This document shows positions 21,916 to 30,680 of a DNA stretch of 49,130 nt, in pieces. The stretch is from PALSA-1336 sp964592725 (lineage in GTDB: Bacteria; Patescibacteriota; Doudnabacteria; UBA920), in assembly GCA_964592725.1 (NCBI GenBank), contig CAZQFQ010000002.1, positions 1 through 49,130 on the forward strand. The letters run 5' to 3'. Position 1 is the stretch's first letter; each line of letters opens with the position of its first letter. A program made the position numbers and the translations under genes. The notes beneath the pieces are model-generated. The model saw only the letters and a program-made list of their open reading frames with translations. It was not told the DNA's origin and made no database searches.

Positions 21916-24900
21916 CTACGGCACCTCGTTAATGGTCGGACTGCTTTTGCCCGTACCAAAAGTCAGCCAGGGCGTGGATACGCCTGTCAGGATTGTTGTA
22001 CCGCCGGAATATACGCTAAAACTGTTCTGGAAACGGCTTTGGCTCTGGGTAACGGTGCCAGAAACCGCAAGCTGGGCAGTATAAGTGATATCAGCTATCG
22101 CGCCGACGGCAATGTTGTCCTGGCTGCTGGTAAGATTAAAGACAAGGGTTTGATCCGGCGAAGTGCCATAAGCACAATAATGGTTAGTGCCTGAAGGCGT
22201 GCAGGAACTGCCGGGATTAGCGCCGTCATAATGAAGAGTAACCGGCGAAGAACCGCCGTCGGTATATATGGCACTCCATCCCGCGGACGGCATCTGCAAA
22301 TTTGCCATTGTATCCGTAACCGTAATGTTACTGGTTGTGGCGGTGCCGTTGTCGTTGCAAAGATTAATCTGGAAGCCAATATTATCGCCGGCATTCATGG
22401 CTGCGCCGGCCGGCAGCGGGTCTGTATATCCGTCGCAGGCGCTAGCCCCGGAAACCGCCGTTCCGTTTATGGAAACAATATCTTTATCCGAATCGCCTAA
22501 GTTAGCCGAACAGGCAAGCGGAACCACGGGATTTTGACTACCCGCAGTCGGGCTGGTTTCCACGCCGCCGCTACTGACACCGGTAACCCAATAGTTGTAA
22601 GGCTGGCCTACGGTGGCCGTTGTGTCTGTATAAGTGGTTGTACCGGCGGGTATGGCGGTACTGTTAAGCTTGGAAGCGCCGCTAAAACTACTGCCGGTAC
22701 TGCGGTAAACATTGTAACTGTCCCCGCTTATAGGCGTCCAGCTTAGGCCAATTTGTCCGCAGGTGGCGGTATTATTTAAAGTTACGGTGGCGGGGCCGGA
22801 GCCGCCGCTGCATGAATTTGCGGAAACGCCGCCGGAAAAATTATTACTCGCCGCCACCAAAGTTCCGGTGCCTACGCCGCCACTGGTGCTTTCCACCCAG
22901 TAGTAATAAGGACCGCCGCTTACGTAATTGGTATAGGTTTGGTTTCCGATGTTGCCGTTTATTGGGGACTGGTTGCTCACAATTTTGGTCGCGCTGCTGC
23001 TGACGTTAATCGTATTGCGATAGACGTTGTAGCCGCTAGCGTTGCTGCCCGGCGTCCAGGTAATAACCAGGGTCTGACACTGGGCTCCCGTGCCGGCCGA
23101 AACGGAAATATTGCTTGAACTGCCGCCTCCCGGAGGACCGGGGATCACAACATATGTCACCCCAAGAGTCTGGGGGTTATTAGAAGCGTTAGAATCGGAA
23201 ATCTTAATACTGCAATTGTTAAAGGTACCGACGTTGGAAGGCGAGGTTACCGAGACTGTGACGGTTGACGGGGTGCCGCTTACCGCAACTGTGCCGGAAG
23301 TAGGGCTGACACTGCACCAGGTTCCCGCGCCGGTTGAGGTGGCTGTCCAGTTTAAGGTAGCACTGCCGGTATTACTGATGGTAAGAGTCTGACCGCCAGG
23401 AGTAGCACTTCCGGAAACGCCGTTAAAGGTCATAGAGGATGGGGAAAGGGAAATGGTGGGTGAATAAGAACAGGTGTTTGGGGAAATGCCGCCGGTGGAG
23501 TTAGTGCTGGCCGGGACTTGAATTCCGCTTAAGCCGGCGGAAAGATTGTATGATTGTACCCAGTAAAAGTAAGTACCGAAGGAATTATTATCTGTATAGG
23601 TCTGGTTACCGACATTGCCGTTCTGAACAGACATATTGGTCTGAATTTCGGTAGCCGTGCTTGTGCTATTGCTGGTATTGCGATAAATGTTATAGCCGCC
23701 CGCTCCGCTTCCCGGGGTCCAGGTTAAAACCACGCCTTGTGCCGGGCAAGTAGCCTGGGCGTCGGTAACTGTATTACCGGGACCACCGTCTACTGTTCCG
23801 GGGATCACAACATATGCCACCCCAAGAGTCTGGGGGTTATTAGAAGCGTTAGAATCGGAAATCTTGATACTGCAATTGTTAAAGCTGCCGACGTTGGAAG
23901 GCGAGTTTACCGAGACTGTGACGGTTGACGGGGTGCCGCTTACCGCAACTGTGCCGGAAGTAGGGCTGACACTGCACCAGGTTCCCGCGCCGGTTGAGGT
24001 GGCTGTCCAGTTTAAGGTAGCACTGCCGGTATTACTGATGGTAAGAGTCTGACCGCCAGGAGTAGCACTTCCGGAAACGCCGTTAAAGGTCATAGAGGAT
24101 GGGGAAAGGGAGATTGTAGGCGCAGGAGGAGAACCTGCGTTAACGGTTATTTGCTTGGTGCACTCATCACTGGCAATTGGTTGAAACCAAGTTACTCCCT
24201 CTTGCAACATATCCCAGTCAAATTTGTAAGTGCCGGGCGTAGAAGGAGCTGTTGCCGTGTAAACAAAGACCGCGTTGGCGCCGGGAGCAACGGTATTTGA
24301 AGGCAATTCTACCCGGCCAAATCCCCATGTGCTGTTATCCTGGGGATCCTGGGCGCCTAACCTGTAAGGTTGGGCGGAATCAACATTCACGCTTTTCCAA
24401 GTGTCGCTACCGGTGTTTTCCATAGTAGTGGTAGCGGAAAATTGCTGGCCGACGTAGACAGAAGACGGCGCGACTATGCTGACGCACGCGTCTTGGTGGG
24501 GGGTGGAAGCGGAACATTCAGATGGAAGCCAGACCCAGTTGCTACAACTCCCGCTGGAAGGGCCTGACTGGTTACCTGTTTCGCAACTGCCGCCGGAGTC
24601 TGTGCACCAGCCGCAACTATACCCTGCGTCGTACGGCACAGCACCACTACAATCAGTACAGGAATCTGAATAAGCATTGCAGGGATCTGAAGAAGGAGGA
24701 GTTTGGCAAGTCCCGCCTTGGCAGGTCAGAGTGCCGGTGCAAGGGTTGCCCGAGCTGCAGCAAGCTTTTCCCAATGCGCCACAAGCCGAAGGGGAAGTTA
24801 CCGTAACGCTCGCGCTGGCTGAAGCGGAGCCTCCCGGGCCGGTAGCGGTGTAAGTAAAAGTATAAGTATAGCCGTCCTGGCAAGCAAGGGTAGCGAGATT

Positions 24901-25347
24901 GGGGAGACTTCCCGAAGGGCCGGTTATACTGGAAACCGAACCGTTGGTATTGGCAGGGCTACAGCCATCCGCTCCGCCGGGAGTAATCGTCATCTTCGTA
25001 CTGCCGCCGGTCGCGGCGGTGGAACTCCAAACATATGAAACAGTGCCTACTCCGCCCACAACCGTAGCGGAATTAGAACCATTAACGGTCAGCGAAGCGG
25101 TAGGAACGGGATTAACAACCAAGTTATTAGGAGGAACCAGAGTTAAAGTTAGTACTTGCGATTGTGTCGCCCCTGTGGAGTCTGTTCCTAATACTGTAAC
25201 CGTAACTGTTGTAGCCGTTGTAAACGGGTTAGGGACAACAATTGGAATATCCCCCGTATCGGCGGCTTTAGCCGCCGAACAAACCAGCATCCCGCCTAAA
25301 ATAAAGCAAAACGCCAGCAAATATTTAAATGATTTTTGTTTCGTCAT
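21916..25347 (-). CDS. large secreted surface protein with Ig/FN3-like repeats
   Basis: This 1143-residue protein starts with a signal peptide (FKYLLAFCFILGGMLVCSAAKA). It contains Ig-like segments, a cysteine-rich zone (about 190-290), two nearly identical BACON-like domains (starting PTISLSPSSMTFNGVSG), three FN3-like units with W(T)PGS..GYNVYRNT motifs and a C-terminal DUF11-like domain (DNIGFQINLCNDNGT). No sortase motif or membrane anchor is seen at the C-terminus. It is probably an extracellular adhesin or surface-layer component. The promoter is TTGCGC-17 bp-TATAAT (25401-25406/25378-25383). Its end meets a TnpA remnant, so the natural C-terminus may have been altered. Confidence 0.88.
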   Translation of the reverse strand: MTKQKSFKYLLAFCFILGGMLVCSAAKAADTGDIPIVVPNPFTTATTVTVTVLGTDSTGATQSQVLTLTLVPPNNLVVNPVPTASLTVNGSNSATVVGGVGTVSYVWSSTAATGGSTKMTITPGGADGCSPANTNGSVSSITGPSGSLPNLATLACQDGYTYTFTYTATGPGGSASASASVTVTSPSACGALGKACCSSGNPCTGTLTCQGGTCQTPPSSDPCNAYSDSCTDCSGAVPYDAGYSCGWCTDSGGSCETGNQSGPSSGSCSNWVWLPSECSASTPHQDACVSIVAPSSVYVGQQFSATTTMENTGSDTWKSVNVDSAQPYRLGAQDPQDNSTWGFGRVELPSNTVAPGANAVFVYTATAPSTPGTYKFDWDMLQEGVTWFQPIASDECTKQITVNAGSPPAPTISLSPSSMTFNGVSGSATPGGQTLTISNTGSATLNWTATSTGAGTWCSVSPTSGTVAVSGTPSTVTVSVNSPSNVGSFNNCSIKISDSNASNNPQTLGVAYVVIPGTVDGGPGNTVTDAQATCPAQGVVLTWTPGSGAGGYNIYRNTSNSTSTATEIQTNMSVQNGNVGNQTYTDNNSFGTYFYWVQSYNLSAGLSGIQVPASTNSTGGISPNTCSYSPTISLSPSSMTFNGVSGSATPGGQTLTISNTGSATLNWTATSTGAGTWCSVSPTSGTVAVSGTPSTVTVSVTSPSNVGTFNNCSIKISDSNASNNPQTLGVTYVVIPGPPGGGSSSNISVSAGTGAQCQTLVITWTPGSNASGYNVYRNTINVSSSATKIVSNQSPINGNIGNQTYTNYVSGGPYYYWVESTSGGVGTGTLVAASNNFSGGVSANSCSGGSGPATVTLNNTATCGQIGLSWTPISGDSYNVYRSTGSSFSGASKLNSTAIPAGTTTYTDTTATVGQPYNYWVTGVSSGGVETSPTAGSQNPVVPLACSANLGDSDKDIVSINGTAVSGASACDGYTDPLPAGAAMNAGDNIGFQINLCNDNGTATTSNITVTDTMANLQMPSAGWSAIYTDGGSSPVTLHYDGANPGSSCTPSGTNHYCAYGTSPDQTLVFNLTSSQDNIAVGAIADITYTAQLAVSGTVTQSQSRFQNSFSVYSGGTTILTGVSTPWLTFGTGKSSPTINEVP
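23141..23451. repeat. 311-bp direct repeat within the surface gene, copy 1
   Basis: This segment and 23801-24111 are almost identical over 311 bases, offset by exactly 660 bp. Each encodes one BACON-like domain. The near-identity at DNA level points to a recent duplication or ongoing gene conversion. Confidence 0.9.
23801..24111. repeat. 311-bp direct repeat within the surface gene, copy 2
   Basis: This is the partner of 23141-23451. Only a few single-base differences are visible between the copies, while the surrounding FN3-like units are clearly diverged. Confidence 0.9.
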
Positions 25348-25762
25348 ATTAAAATTTTATTATTACCCATCAAAATTATTATAGCGATTTTTAACTTTCC
25401 GCGCAACAAAAGCAAAAGTGGATAATTTTTTAACAAAAATCCCCATTTATCTCCAAAGTTACCAATAAATGCCGTGTTTGAGATAAAAATGAGGATATCA
25501 AAAAACCGCCCAAAGGCGGGAAGTTAAATTTGATGATTTTGGATGACTGTTCCGCGTAAAATTTAGGCAATCAATCCGCGCTTGTCCGACGAAGCTTTAG
25601 CGAAGCCATGTCCAAATCCTCGTTTATAAAAAATTGGCCGGGGGTGAGTCGGTCTGATTGTCGCAGTGCTTGCGAAATCATTCGAATCACCCCGGTGCGC
25701 TCCCCGAAAATCGGGAGCGGCTTAGATGGTCTTGCGGAGGGCGGTGTCTCATTCGCCGCCTC
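25348..25762. other. 415-bp intergenic region with promoter and terminator
   Basis: It holds the surface-gene promoter (TTGCGC at 25401-25406, TATAAT at 25378-25383, minus strand) and a terminator (25500-25520). The rest (25521-25762) contains the phrase cttgtccgacgaagctttagcgaag, also part of the recJ palindrome, and no convincing gene. Confidence 0.6.
25500..25520 (-). terminator. rho-independent terminator
   Basis: On the minus strand CCGCC-TTTG-GGCGG is followed by six T. It lies about 240 bases after the stop of the secreted gene at 25763. Confidence 0.8.
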
Positions 25763-26737
25763 CTATTGAGAATTGCCGCTGCCTGCAATCAAGGCCGACA
25801 AAAACGTTCCTGTCGGCGACGGCGTAAAGTGTACGCTGTATGACCGAGCCACTCTGGCAAAACAAGCCGCGGGAAACAAATCCCCGACAACTTGCCCTGT
25901 CTGAAGAGCGTCCGCGCCGATGGACAGCGTCGGACCCGTGCACACCGGGTTGTTACCGTCGTCGGTAGACAACCAAGTGGTTACGGTGTCGGGAGCCAGT
26001 CCGACGTTTTTGACCACAAACGAAGTTTGTTGTGGATTGCCAACGCCAGCAACAGGAGGCTTGGTCTGAATTTCGCGGCGGACTGTGCCTGCGGGAGATG
26101 GCAATGGCGAAGAAGGATCCGCTATGTTCATCTGAACGCTGACGTCAGCGCCCGCGGCTATATCGCGAACCCTCATCAGTTTAAACACGGCAGTCGGCTG
26201 GCCGTTGTTCATAATAACGGCCTGAAGCGGCGCGTCGCCGGCAATCTCGCAAGCGTCCTGCAACACCGCAAACTGGTCCAGCAATGCCGGGAGCGCGGGA
26301 TCACCGACTGTCCCGTAAGCCTGGACGTACACATCGGCACTGCCGATGAAAGGACCGGGAGCCGGGGCGCTTGTGCCGCCAACACCGATTAGATCCACCC
26401 ATCGGGTGTATGCGACCATGGGCAGGATAATTTGGGGATCCGAAACCGTTCCCCCATTATCGAAAGTCGCCCAAACGCTCGTAGATGACCCGGTTGCCGA
26501 CATATAGTTGGTATGAGCTTCCAACTCTACGGGGTTTCCCGTTTGGTTGATGACCTTCAACCGAGTTTTTGCAGTAGGATAGTTGCCGATGACGACGAGG
26601 GCGTTATACTCGTCGTAGCAACCACTCTCCACAATCCCGTAAATGCCGCAGTTGGCTGGGGCATTGGTTTGCGCTTTCAGAGTCTCCGCGAACAGGAACG
26701 CTAAAAACGCGAGAATAACAAAAACCATGCGCTTCAT
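25763..26737 (-). CDS. secreted protein, unknown function
   Basis: This protein (324 residues from this start) has a clean signal peptide (MKRMVFVILAFLAFLFAETLKAQ) and a predicted beta-rich mature part with few Lys. I recognise no domain; phrases such as TSFVVKNVGLAPDTVTTWLS suggest a CARDB-like or Ig-like fold near residues 240-290. The start at 26737 follows a good GGAGG at the right distance; a frame five codons longer starts at 26752. Base composition is richer in G+C than the neighbours, hinting at a different history. It may be an extracellular partner of the surface proteins on either side. Confidence 0.8.
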   Translation of the reverse strand: MKRMVFVILAFLAFLFAETLKAQTNAPANCGIYGIVESGCYDEYNALVVIGNYPTAKTRLKVINQTGNPVELEAHTNYMSATGSSTSVWATFDNGGTVSDPQIILPMVAYTRWVDLIGVGGTSAPAPGPFIGSADVYVQAYGTVGDPALPALLDQFAVLQDACEIAGDAPLQAVIMNNGQPTAVFKLMRVRDIAAGADVSVQMNIADPSSPLPSPAGTVRREIQTKPPVAGVGNPQQTSFVVKNVGLAPDTVTTWLSTDDGNNPVCTGPTLSIGADALQTGQVVGDLFPAACFARVARSYSVHFTPSPTGTFLSALIAGSGNSQ

Positions 26738-26814
26738 TTTGGGTTCCTCCAACTTTCTTTTTCTGGCAATATTATGGCATATCTTTATAATTTTGTCAAT
26801 AGTTTTAGCGAAAT

Positions 26815-26843
26815 TTTAAAAACCCTCTTTATTAAAGAGGGCT
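26815..26843 (-). terminator. rho-independent terminator
   Basis: ccctcttt-atta-style arms (26823-26830/26834-26841) form a hairpin followed on the minus strand by five T. It lies about 35 bases after the secreted gene ending at 26877. Confidence 0.8.
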
Positions 26844-26876
26844 TTAGTGCTTTAAATAAATATTTTGTTATTGCTC

Positions 26877-28103
26877 CTAATTATTTACACTCGGCAAAGA
26901 TTGGCTACTGCAATTCGGTATGCAAGCAGGATAAAGCCAGGAACAAGAACAACCCGGACTTGTTATTAAACTGCCTGCGGGGCCGGTGTTGGAATAATTT
27001 AAATTTGGGTCAATATGCTGCCCCGGAGTGACAGTCATAGTTTCGGAGCTAGTCCCGGTGTCTTTCCACACGGCGTTAAGTACCCCGGGAGGGAGGACGG
27101 TGATTGTGATGGCATCAAGCGTTCCCGCGCTGTTAGCCAATTCTTCGTTGGTCCCATAACCATCATAACCATAGAGGGTGTAGGTGTAAGTGCCGGGGGC
27201 AAGTCCGGAATCGGTAAGACTGCCGGTTGTGGACGAACTGGTAAAAGTTTTGCCGGAAGTTCCGGTTCTAACAATTTGAACGCCATCGGCCGGATTGCTG
27301 TTGCTGGTCCAGCTGATTACCGGAGAGTTGGGAGTAGTCGTAGCGGCGCTCATGGTGCCGGTAACCGTAACGCAGTCACCGCCGGTATTTATTTCCCCGG
27401 GAGCGCATTGAACACCTTCCACACTGTAAAGAGCGTAAACGTCAAAAGAACCATACCCGCTATATCCCACGCCTCTTGATGACGCAGTCAAATAAATGTT
27501 CGCGGTATAGTTGTGGGAATCTACCGCATAGTTATTATAAGAAGTTTGAAGTGTCCGAACCCAGTAAGCCGAGCTGTAAGCAATCCCTCCATTACAGCTA
27601 TTTGAGCCACAAGGGCAGCTCGGAGGAGGTACCAAGTAATATTGAGACGCTTCCCCAGTTATCTCAGGGTAGATATTATAATCAAAAGATGATAAGTTGT
27701 TTGCCCCACTACCACCTTCCACATCTATCGTAAAGTCACCCTGGGCATTATTCCAGGCTAAATTCGTAGAGAGGCAACCTGAAGGTGTTGTACAAACATA
27801 TCCGGCGGTCCCCTGGTAGCTATAATAGCCGCCATAGCCATAACCTCCGGTATCCCCCTGATAGACTCTGGTAAGATACTTGGTAGTGTCATCGGAAATA
27901 CTCAATTCCTGATTGGAACCATTTTGGTCGCAGGCAGTATTAGTGCCGCTAGACTGCAAACTATAACTATCAATAAACGGAGTATCTGCCGAAGTGTCAG
28001 CCCGCGAATGGCGGGCGGAGACCATAAAAAGGCCGGCAACCGCCAGGATGAGTAAACAGGTTCTTATTGTATTTTTCCAAAAAGGGTGCGCGTAAAATTC
28101 CAT
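26877..28103 (-). CDS. secreted protein with FN3-like domain
   Basis: This 408-residue protein has a signal segment (TCLLILAVAGLFMVSARHSRA), a Tyr/Gly/Ser-rich beta region (residues about 40-230, with GGYGYGGYYSYQG) and an FN3-like unit (SPVISWTSNSNPADGVQIVR, then LAPGTYTYTLYGYDG). Numerous cysteines (CPCGSNSC, CSCSWLYPACIPNC) suggest disulfides outside the cell. It begins four bases after the stop of the membrane TPR gene, so the two are cotranscribed. Function is unknown; a surface adhesin is likely. Confidence 0.82.
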   Translation of the reverse strand: MEFYAHPFWKNTIRTCLLILAVAGLFMVSARHSRADTSADTPFIDSYSLQSSGTNTACDQNGSNQELSISDDTTKYLTRVYQGDTGGYGYGGYYSYQGTAGYVCTTPSGCLSTNLAWNNAQGDFTIDVEGGSGANNLSSFDYNIYPEITGEASQYYLVPPPSCPCGSNSCNGGIAYSSAYWVRTLQTSYNNYAVDSHNYTANIYLTASSRGVGYSGYGSFDVYALYSVEGVQCAPGEINTGGDCVTVTGTMSAATTTPNSPVISWTSNSNPADGVQIVRTGTSGKTFTSSSTTGSLTDSGLAPGTYTYTLYGYDGYGTNEELANSAGTLDAITITVLPPGVLNAVWKDTGTSSETMTVTPGQHIDPNLNYSNTGPAGSLITSPGCSCSWLYPACIPNCSSQSLPSVNN

Positions 28104-28107
28104 ATAT

Positions 28108-28974
28108 TTACTGTTGATTATAATTTATGGAAGCCATTACTACTTTTGACTCCTGGTTTAGGGAAACTATGTAGCTCGCCTTTTTGTCGGGCAAACTTTT
28201 GTGGAAAGTTACCAGGCCTTTTACCGTAGATGTCGCGGCGCTGTCCGGAGCCTGGCCCAGGGCGCTTGTAAGATATTTTGTGACCGCGGCCAAAGACATT
28301 GCTGAACTGTAGTTAGCCGTGGTGGTTTGGGTACTCCCCTGCTGTGGCGGAAAACTAAAGGCCGAGGCAAAAGACAATTTTTGGGGGTCAAACTGCACTC
28401 CTAACTCGGCTTCAAAATCTTTTTGGGCCACGGGAGTAAGAATTATCCGCGTAACTCCCGGACCCGGAAGCTCGGATTCGTATTTTTTTGCGGGAGCGGA
28501 ATTCGGGTCCAAAGCCAAAACCTTGTCAAAGCTCGCTTTGGCCTGGGTGAACTGGTTAAGCTGGAATTCGGCTATGCCCTTAAACAGCCAGACATCCGAA
28601 ACGTTGGGAAATGTCTGTGACATTTGAGTGGCCTGGGTCAGTGCGCCGGCATAATCTTTTTTATCCATTAACAGCTGTTGCAACTGCAGGCGGTCGGCGG
28701 CGGTAAACTGCGGCGGTAATGGTATGGGCTTTACGGGTCCGGGAGCCGAAGACCGATAAAAGAAAAATCCGGCAACCGCGACTATAACTATTACCACTGC
28801 CGACCAAATCCAAAAACGCTTCCGCGATAATTTGGGGGAAAGCGGCGTAAGAAGTTTATGCGGAACCGGAACGGGAGGCATCGGACTCATCGGACTTACC
28901 GGAGGCGCAGGACTTACCGGAGTTACGGGAGGAACCGGATTTGGGGCAATCGGAATCGGATGATATTCTTCCAT
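28108..28974 (-). CDS. membrane-anchored TPR protein with proline-rich N-terminus
   Basis: This 288-residue protein has a cytoplasmic tail made of Pro-Val-Ser repeats (residues 5-45), a membrane helix (about 55-73), TPR motifs (about 95-165, YAGALTQATQMSQTFPN and LNQFTQAKASFDKVLALDPN) and an outer domain of about 110 residues. TPR repeats mediate protein contacts, so it could scaffold the secreted proteins that follow. A minus-strand TATAAT lies at 29010-29015, giving a leader of about 30 bases. Confidence 0.82.
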   Translation of the reverse strand: MEEYHPIPIAPNPVPPVTPVSPAPPVSPMSPMPPVPVPHKLLTPLSPKLSRKRFWIWSAVVIVIVAVAGFFFYRSSAPGPVKPIPLPPQFTAADRLQLQQLLMDKKDYAGALTQATQMSQTFPNVSDVWLFKGIAEFQLNQFTQAKASFDKVLALDPNSAPAKKYESELPGPGVTRIILTPVAQKDFEAELGVQFDPQKLSFASAFSFPPQQGSTQTTTANYSSAMSLAAVTKYLTSALGQAPDSAATSTVKGLVTFHKSLPDKKASYIVSLNQESKVVMASINYNQQ

Positions 28975-29109
28975 TTTTTTGTTTCTTGCCTAAATTTTAA
29001 ACCTAATTTATTATAGCATATTTTAAAAGACACTTAAAAGGGGCTTGCCTAATAAGTAATCCACAGGCAAATTAAAGGGAATTTCTTTAAATAATGAAAG
29101 GGCTTATGG

Positions 29110-29160
29110 GTTTGGTTCCCTCCCCCTTTGAGTTTTATCGAATGGGTCAAGGGAGGGGAA
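29110..29160. repeat. GC-rich palindrome after dinB
   Basis: Arms ttccctccccctttga and tcaagggaggggaa face each other over about 50 bases in the dinB-TPR intergenic space. It belongs to the same ccctccc-type class found inside genes. Confidence 0.65.
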
Positions 29161-29187
29161 AAAAGCGTAAACGCGTAAGTCCTATAA

Positions 29188-30528
29188 CTATAACTCCTTT
29201 ACCCTCCCAAACCCGATGGAATCGCTAAAGGCTTTGCCGGCCGGGAGCATTTGCGCGCGGAGGATGGTAAACTCGCCGTATTTATTGTTGATTTTGTCCA
29301 GGGCTAAAAGCAGGCGTTTTTGGCGTTCCGCGTCGCCGAACAAACTTAATTGGTTTTCGTGCAGTCTCAACCCGGCTACCGTAACGCCGATGAGTTTGGT
29401 ACCCTCCGTAGGGGAGGGTTTCAAACCCTCCCCTACGCCGCCTGTCATCATCTTCTCGCATTCCAAAAATATCTCCCGTCCATCCTGCAAAAAATATCCC
29501 AGCTTAATACTCTTACCAAACCCTTCATAATTTTTATCGTGGCAATAAAAATGAATAACATTCCCCATCAGCCCTTTTTTGCGCAAACGCCGGCCGACCA
29601 TTTCGCACAATTTATACAGCACGGGCATAAAAAATTCCGGCTTGCGAAATTCCACGGGCAAAGTATACATATGCCCCATTGATTTTATCTCTTGTTCCTG
29701 ATGAACGAGCTCTTTCCAGGTTCCCTCAAGTTGCCCGATGTTATACAAATGATGCCCCATAATATTGCCAAACCGGCTGACCAAATGGCTTTTGGGATAA
29801 TCCCGCAAATCCTTGAGCGTGCGGATGCCGAGCGCGTTTAAATTTTTTTCCTGCCTCCGGCCGATGCCCGGGATGTCTATCAACCGCAATTGATCGTACA
29901 ATTGATTTTTAATCAAAATGTCGCAATTGCCATCGCCGTAGGGGCGGGTTTGAAACCCGCCCCTACAATGGCCATAAGGCAAGATCACAACAAGTCCATC
30001 CGGCTTTTTCATATCCGACCCGATTTTGGCGAGCAGTTTATTTTCCGCGATGCCGATACTGCACCTTAGCCAGTCCCCGACCTCGGTTTTAAACCGCCGC
30101 TTAATTTCTTGCGCGATGCTTACGGCTTCTTCAAAGGGGTCTACCAGCTGATATGCTGATAAGCTGATCAGCTGATCAGCTGTCCTGACATTACACGCCT
30201 TGGTCAAATCCGCGAACACCTCGTCTATGCTGTAAACTTCCACCGCTGATGTGTAGTCGGACACCACCTTGACCATCAACCGATTAAAATGCCGGTAACG
30301 CTCCGGCCGCGTGGGCGTAAGAATAATTTTCGGGTAAAGTTTTACGGCTTCCCAAACCGGCGTGCCGGTTTTAACGCCCCATTTTTTTGCCTCCACGCTG
30401 GCCGCGATTATTATGCCGCCCAAATGCTCGCACACGCCTAAGGGCTTGCCGCGCCAGGCTAAATTATCCTGCTGTTCAACAGAGGCAAAGTAGCTGTTCA
30501 TATCAAGATGCATAATAACGGTCTGCAT
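29188..30528 (-). CDS. dinB: DNA polymerase IV (Y-family, DinB)
   Basis: The protein (446 residues from this start) has the Y-family motifs: MHLDMNSYFASVEQ (metal-binding Asp), YSIDEVFADLT (catalytic Asp-Glu) and CSIGIAENKLLAKIGSDMKK. It makes short translesion patches with low fidelity. Three stretches do not belong to the family and coincide with palindromes: LISLSAYQLV (30145-30182), CRGGFQTRPYG (29938-29966) and GEGLKPSPT (29408-29436). The open frame starts at 30561, but MVKDKGLRIKD is repeat-derived, so MQTVIMHLDM at 30528 is chosen. No SOS box was identified. Confidence 0.93.
   Translation of the reverse strand: MQTVIMHLDMNSYFASVEQQDNLAWRGKPLGVCEHLGGIIIAASVEAKKWGVKTGTPVWEAVKLYPKIILTPTRPERYRHFNRLMVKVVSDYTSAVEVYSIDEVFADLTKACNVRTADQLISLSAYQLVDPFEEAVSIAQEIKRRFKTEVGDWLRCSIGIAENKLLAKIGSDMKKPDGLVVILPYGHCRGGFQTRPYGDGNCDILIKNQLYDQLRLIDIPGIGRRQEKNLNALGIRTLKDLRDYPKSHLVSRFGNIMGHHLYNIGQLEGTWKELVHQEQEIKSMGHMYTLPVEFRKPEFFMPVLYKLCEMVGRRLRKKGLMGNVIHFYCHDKNYEGFGKSIKLGYFLQDGREIFLECEKMMTGGVGEGLKPSPTEGTKLIGVTVAGLRLHENQLSLFGDAERQKRLLLALDKINNKYGEFTILRAQMLPAGKAFSDSIGFGRVKEL
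29408..29436. repeat. perfect palindrome in dinB (1)
   Basis: gtaggggagggttt (29408-29421) and aaaccctcccctac (29423-29436) are perfectly complementary around a single base. It is translated as GEGLKPSPT in the C-terminal part of the polymerase. Confidence 0.9.
29938..29966. repeat. perfect palindrome in dinB (2)
   Basis: gtaggggcgggttt and aaacccgcccctac pair perfectly around one base. It equals the element at 29408 except for a compensated C/A change in both arms, and is translated in a different frame as RGGFQTRPY. Confidence 0.9.
30145..30182. repeat. CAGCTGAT palindrome in dinB (3)
   Basis: A 38-base near-palindrome is built from the word agctgat/atcagct and translated as QLISLSAYQLV between the palm and the following helix. 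Confidence 0.8.
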
Positions 30529-30534
30529 ATCCTT

Positions 30535-30600
30535 TATCCTTAATCCCTTATCCTTTACCACTGCATGCGATCAAGGATGAAAGATAAAAGATTAAGGATA
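30535..30600. repeat. palindrome upstream of dinB
   Basis: Arms tatccttaatcccttatcc and ggatgaaagataaaagatta plus aggata are complementary with few mismatches. Reading into it produces the false N-terminal extension of dinB. Confidence 0.75.
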
Positions 30601-30637
30601 ATTCTATAGTATACTTTCGTTCACCTTTTGTCAATAA

Positions 30638-30666
30638 TAAAAAACGGCGTCATTATTCCGCCGTTT
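30638..30666 (-). terminator. rho-independent terminator after the GNAT gene
   Basis: aaacggcg and cgccgttt (30642-30649/30659-30666) pair; on the minus strand a T run follows. It lies 15 bases after the stop at 30681. Confidence 0.85.
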
Positions 30667-30680
30667 GGATAATGTCAAGG

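Noticed and set aside
21918..25384. Several long plus-strand frames opposite the surface gene
   Set aside because: They mirror the low-complexity Thr/Ser/Gly-rich coding strand, lack start signals and duplicate each other exactly at the 311-bp repeat.
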